From contig OZ037889.1 in the NCBI GenBank assembly GCA_964035575.1, positions 558,001 through 622,000 of the forward strand: 64,000 nt of DNA. Direction: 5' to 3'. This DNA comes from Rhynchopus sp. YZ270_cl-10. Its lineage: Eukaryota; Euglenozoa; Diplonemea; Diplonemida; Diplonemidae. Below are positions 62,497 to 64,000 of the stretch, piece by piece. Every line of letters starts with the position of its first letter. The stretch's first letter is position 1. The translations under genes were made by a program, and so were the position numbers. The notes beneath the pieces were generated by a model that saw only the letters and a program-made list of their open reading frames with translations, was not told the origin of the DNA and did no database searches.

Positions 62497-63885
62497 TCAC
62501 GCAAGCGTGATGACTCCAGGCTGGGACGAACCCATATAGTCAGGGGTCTGAGCATACTTCATGTAATTGTGATACGCCTGGTGCGATGCGCCCACCACTT
62601 CCTCGATGTCATTGTACTTGAGCTCAAGCTGCATCTTTGCAGACTCAACATCCTCTGGCAGCCCTGTGATGACGCACTTCTGATCGGGGCCTTCGCCGTA
62701 GGTCTTGATGATCACACGGTAGCGGTCTTCATTCTGTCCAGGAGGTGGGTTTTGCGGGGTGTTTTAAAAAAAGGGTCATACCAAATTGACTGAAGTCCCA
62801 CCCTTTCCGATGAGGTACTTAAAGGATGATACGGGTACGTCTAATGCCACTGTCTTGATGCGCAACCGGTCCGCTGCCGACCACAACCCGCGTTGGCCTA
62901 GAGCAACGCCCCTGGACTCCCCTTTCAGACGGCGCTTAATGATATCCTCACGGCCACGCTTGAGCGTTTCGACCGCGGCCCAGTCTTGTTTGTTTTTGTT
63001 TTTCTTTGTGACTGCGTCGGCTGGGAGCTCTATGCCGTTTTGGTATCGGCGTGAAAGGTTGTAAGGAAACGAACAGGTGCAGGGGTTGTGCCCGAAGTAG
63101 CTTGGGAGGTTCAGGCACAGTGCGCAGGTGCTGCCCGGGGTGATAAGCTTGAGTCCTGTGCCCGGAGGGTTCAGGCGTGCCAGGGACGACGTGAACTCTG
63201 CCGGATCAGCAATGTCATCACGCAGCCGCCACAGTACAAGGGGTGCAGAGGGGAATCGGTTGTGCGGGCAGACCAGGATACTGCGGTATGCCAGGTCGTT
63301 CACGTCGTTTTGTTCTGTGAAGACGTGGAACGCGAAGACCTCTGGGAAGGACAGCAGCAGGTCGGTTATGAACAGCGGGGTCGTCGTCCGCCCACCCGTG
63401 ACGATGTACGCGCGGCCGTGCGGGAGGTTGACCAGGTACTCCTCCCACATGGACCGGATCGCTTGGATGTCGACACGATGCCGCTTCATTGCGAGGGCAA
63501 GCCCAGGTGCGTCGAGCCATTCCTTGCCGATGAAACACCTGGCAATGGAGATGACAACGTCGCGCACATGAACAATCCAGTTTACGCGCGGTGCAGGTGC
63601 CGCACGCTGCACGGCCACGGTCACGGAGGGTCGCTTCTTCTCCCTGTCCTTGTCTCCATCCCTATCCCTGTCCCTATCCCTATCCCTGTCCCTGTCCCTT
63701 TCCCTGTCCCTTTCCCTTTCCCTGTCCCTGTCCCCATCCTTGTCCACCCGCACCTTTGTGTTCCCACGCGACCCCGGCCTACTCTTGGGTTTCGGGGTAA
63801 AGTCAACCGTCTCCCGTTCCTCCTCTGCGTTCTCTTCCGGCTTCGCCTTCACCTCATCATCGTGTGTACCTGACTCCACTTTCAT
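62497..63885 (-). CDS. KH-domain protein with an Arg-Asp/Glu region (two exons)
   Basis: Exons on the minus strand are 62782-63885 and 62497-62733; the 48-nt intron begins GTATGA and ends GGACAG. The product is 446 residues. Residues about 35-85 are a charged RD/RE-dipeptide region (as in splicing factors), encoded by a CCCTGT/CCCTATC minisatellite at 63640-63740. Residues about 95-300 form a globular region with Cys-rich stretches (CALCLNLP, HNPCTCSFP) that I do not recognise. A KH domain follows (VALDVPVSSFKYLIGKGG, continuing over the splice to NEDRYRVIIKTYG and DVESAKMQLE). KH domains bind single-stranded RNA through the GxxG loop (GKGG here), so an RNA-processing role is likely. The leader has CACCCCTCCACCCAG right before the ATG. 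Confidence 0.85.
62734..62781 (-). other. KH gene intron (48 nt)
   Basis: GTATGACC at the 5' end and CTGGACAG at the 3' end on the minus strand. It interrupts the KH domain just after the GKGG loop, in phase 0. No repeat inside. Confidence 0.8.
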
Positions 63886-64000
63886 TGCGCCTGGGTGGAG
63901 GGGTGGGGGGTGTAACGTGACAAGCAGTGGCAAAAAAAAAGTTTTGGTGCCAACGATGCTGTTCGCGGTGCAGTCTCACCTTGAGCATATGTATATCTCC

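Overview
The window reads as nuclear DNA of a unicellular eukaryote, most likely a euglenozoan and perhaps a diplonemid (inference). Three things support this. All 16 host protein genes I can support lie on the minus strand with no strand switch, as expected for polycistronic transcription. Most have a pyrimidine-rich tract and an AG shortly before the start codon, as at a spliced-leader acceptor. The pyruvate phosphate dikinase ends in SKL, a peroxisome/glycosome import signal, and glycosomal PPDK is known in kinetoplastids and diplonemids. A tyrosine-recombinase retroelement with the gene order gag-YR-RT, as in trypanosomatid VIPER, agrees. Cis-introns are few and small; the three I resolve all begin GTATGA and end in CAG.

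Layout, left to right. 0-14.3 kb: a glutathionyl-hydroquinone reductase, a BART-domain protein, a BTB-RCC1 protein and a lipid-anchored START protein, separated by AT-rich spacers that hold a hAT-like element, a PIF/Harbinger-like element and a palindromic MITE. 14.3-31.4 kb: 17 kb with no recognisable protein gene, full of homopolymer tracts, short dispersed hairpin repeats, a small hAT-like element and a Mutator-like element. 31.4-36.6 kb: a small unknown gene, a DysF-domain gene and a three-exon CCDC25 homologue. 36.6-45.2 kb: a block of mobile elements (hAT-like, VIPER-like retroelement, a second Mutator-like element). 45.2-64 kb: the gene-dense part, with a UBE3C-type HECT ligase, an MLO-like membrane protein, a SWIB/SMARCD-like protein, three mostly coiled-coil or unknown proteins, PPDK, a small Cys-rich protein and a KH-domain protein with an Arg-Asp/Glu region.

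The genes are ordinary housekeeping or regulatory genes and do not form one pathway; shared transcription direction is what unites them. The most unusual signal lies between the genes: at least seven families of 30-80 bp hairpin-forming repeats, nearly all in the same orientation (antisense to the genes). Three families share a CCTCTCGTG-like core between arms that differ by family. One copy makes up much of an intron, two are split by hAT-like insertions, and one lies inside a DNA transposon. Coordinates of gene starts rest on ATG position and upstream context, not on transcript data.
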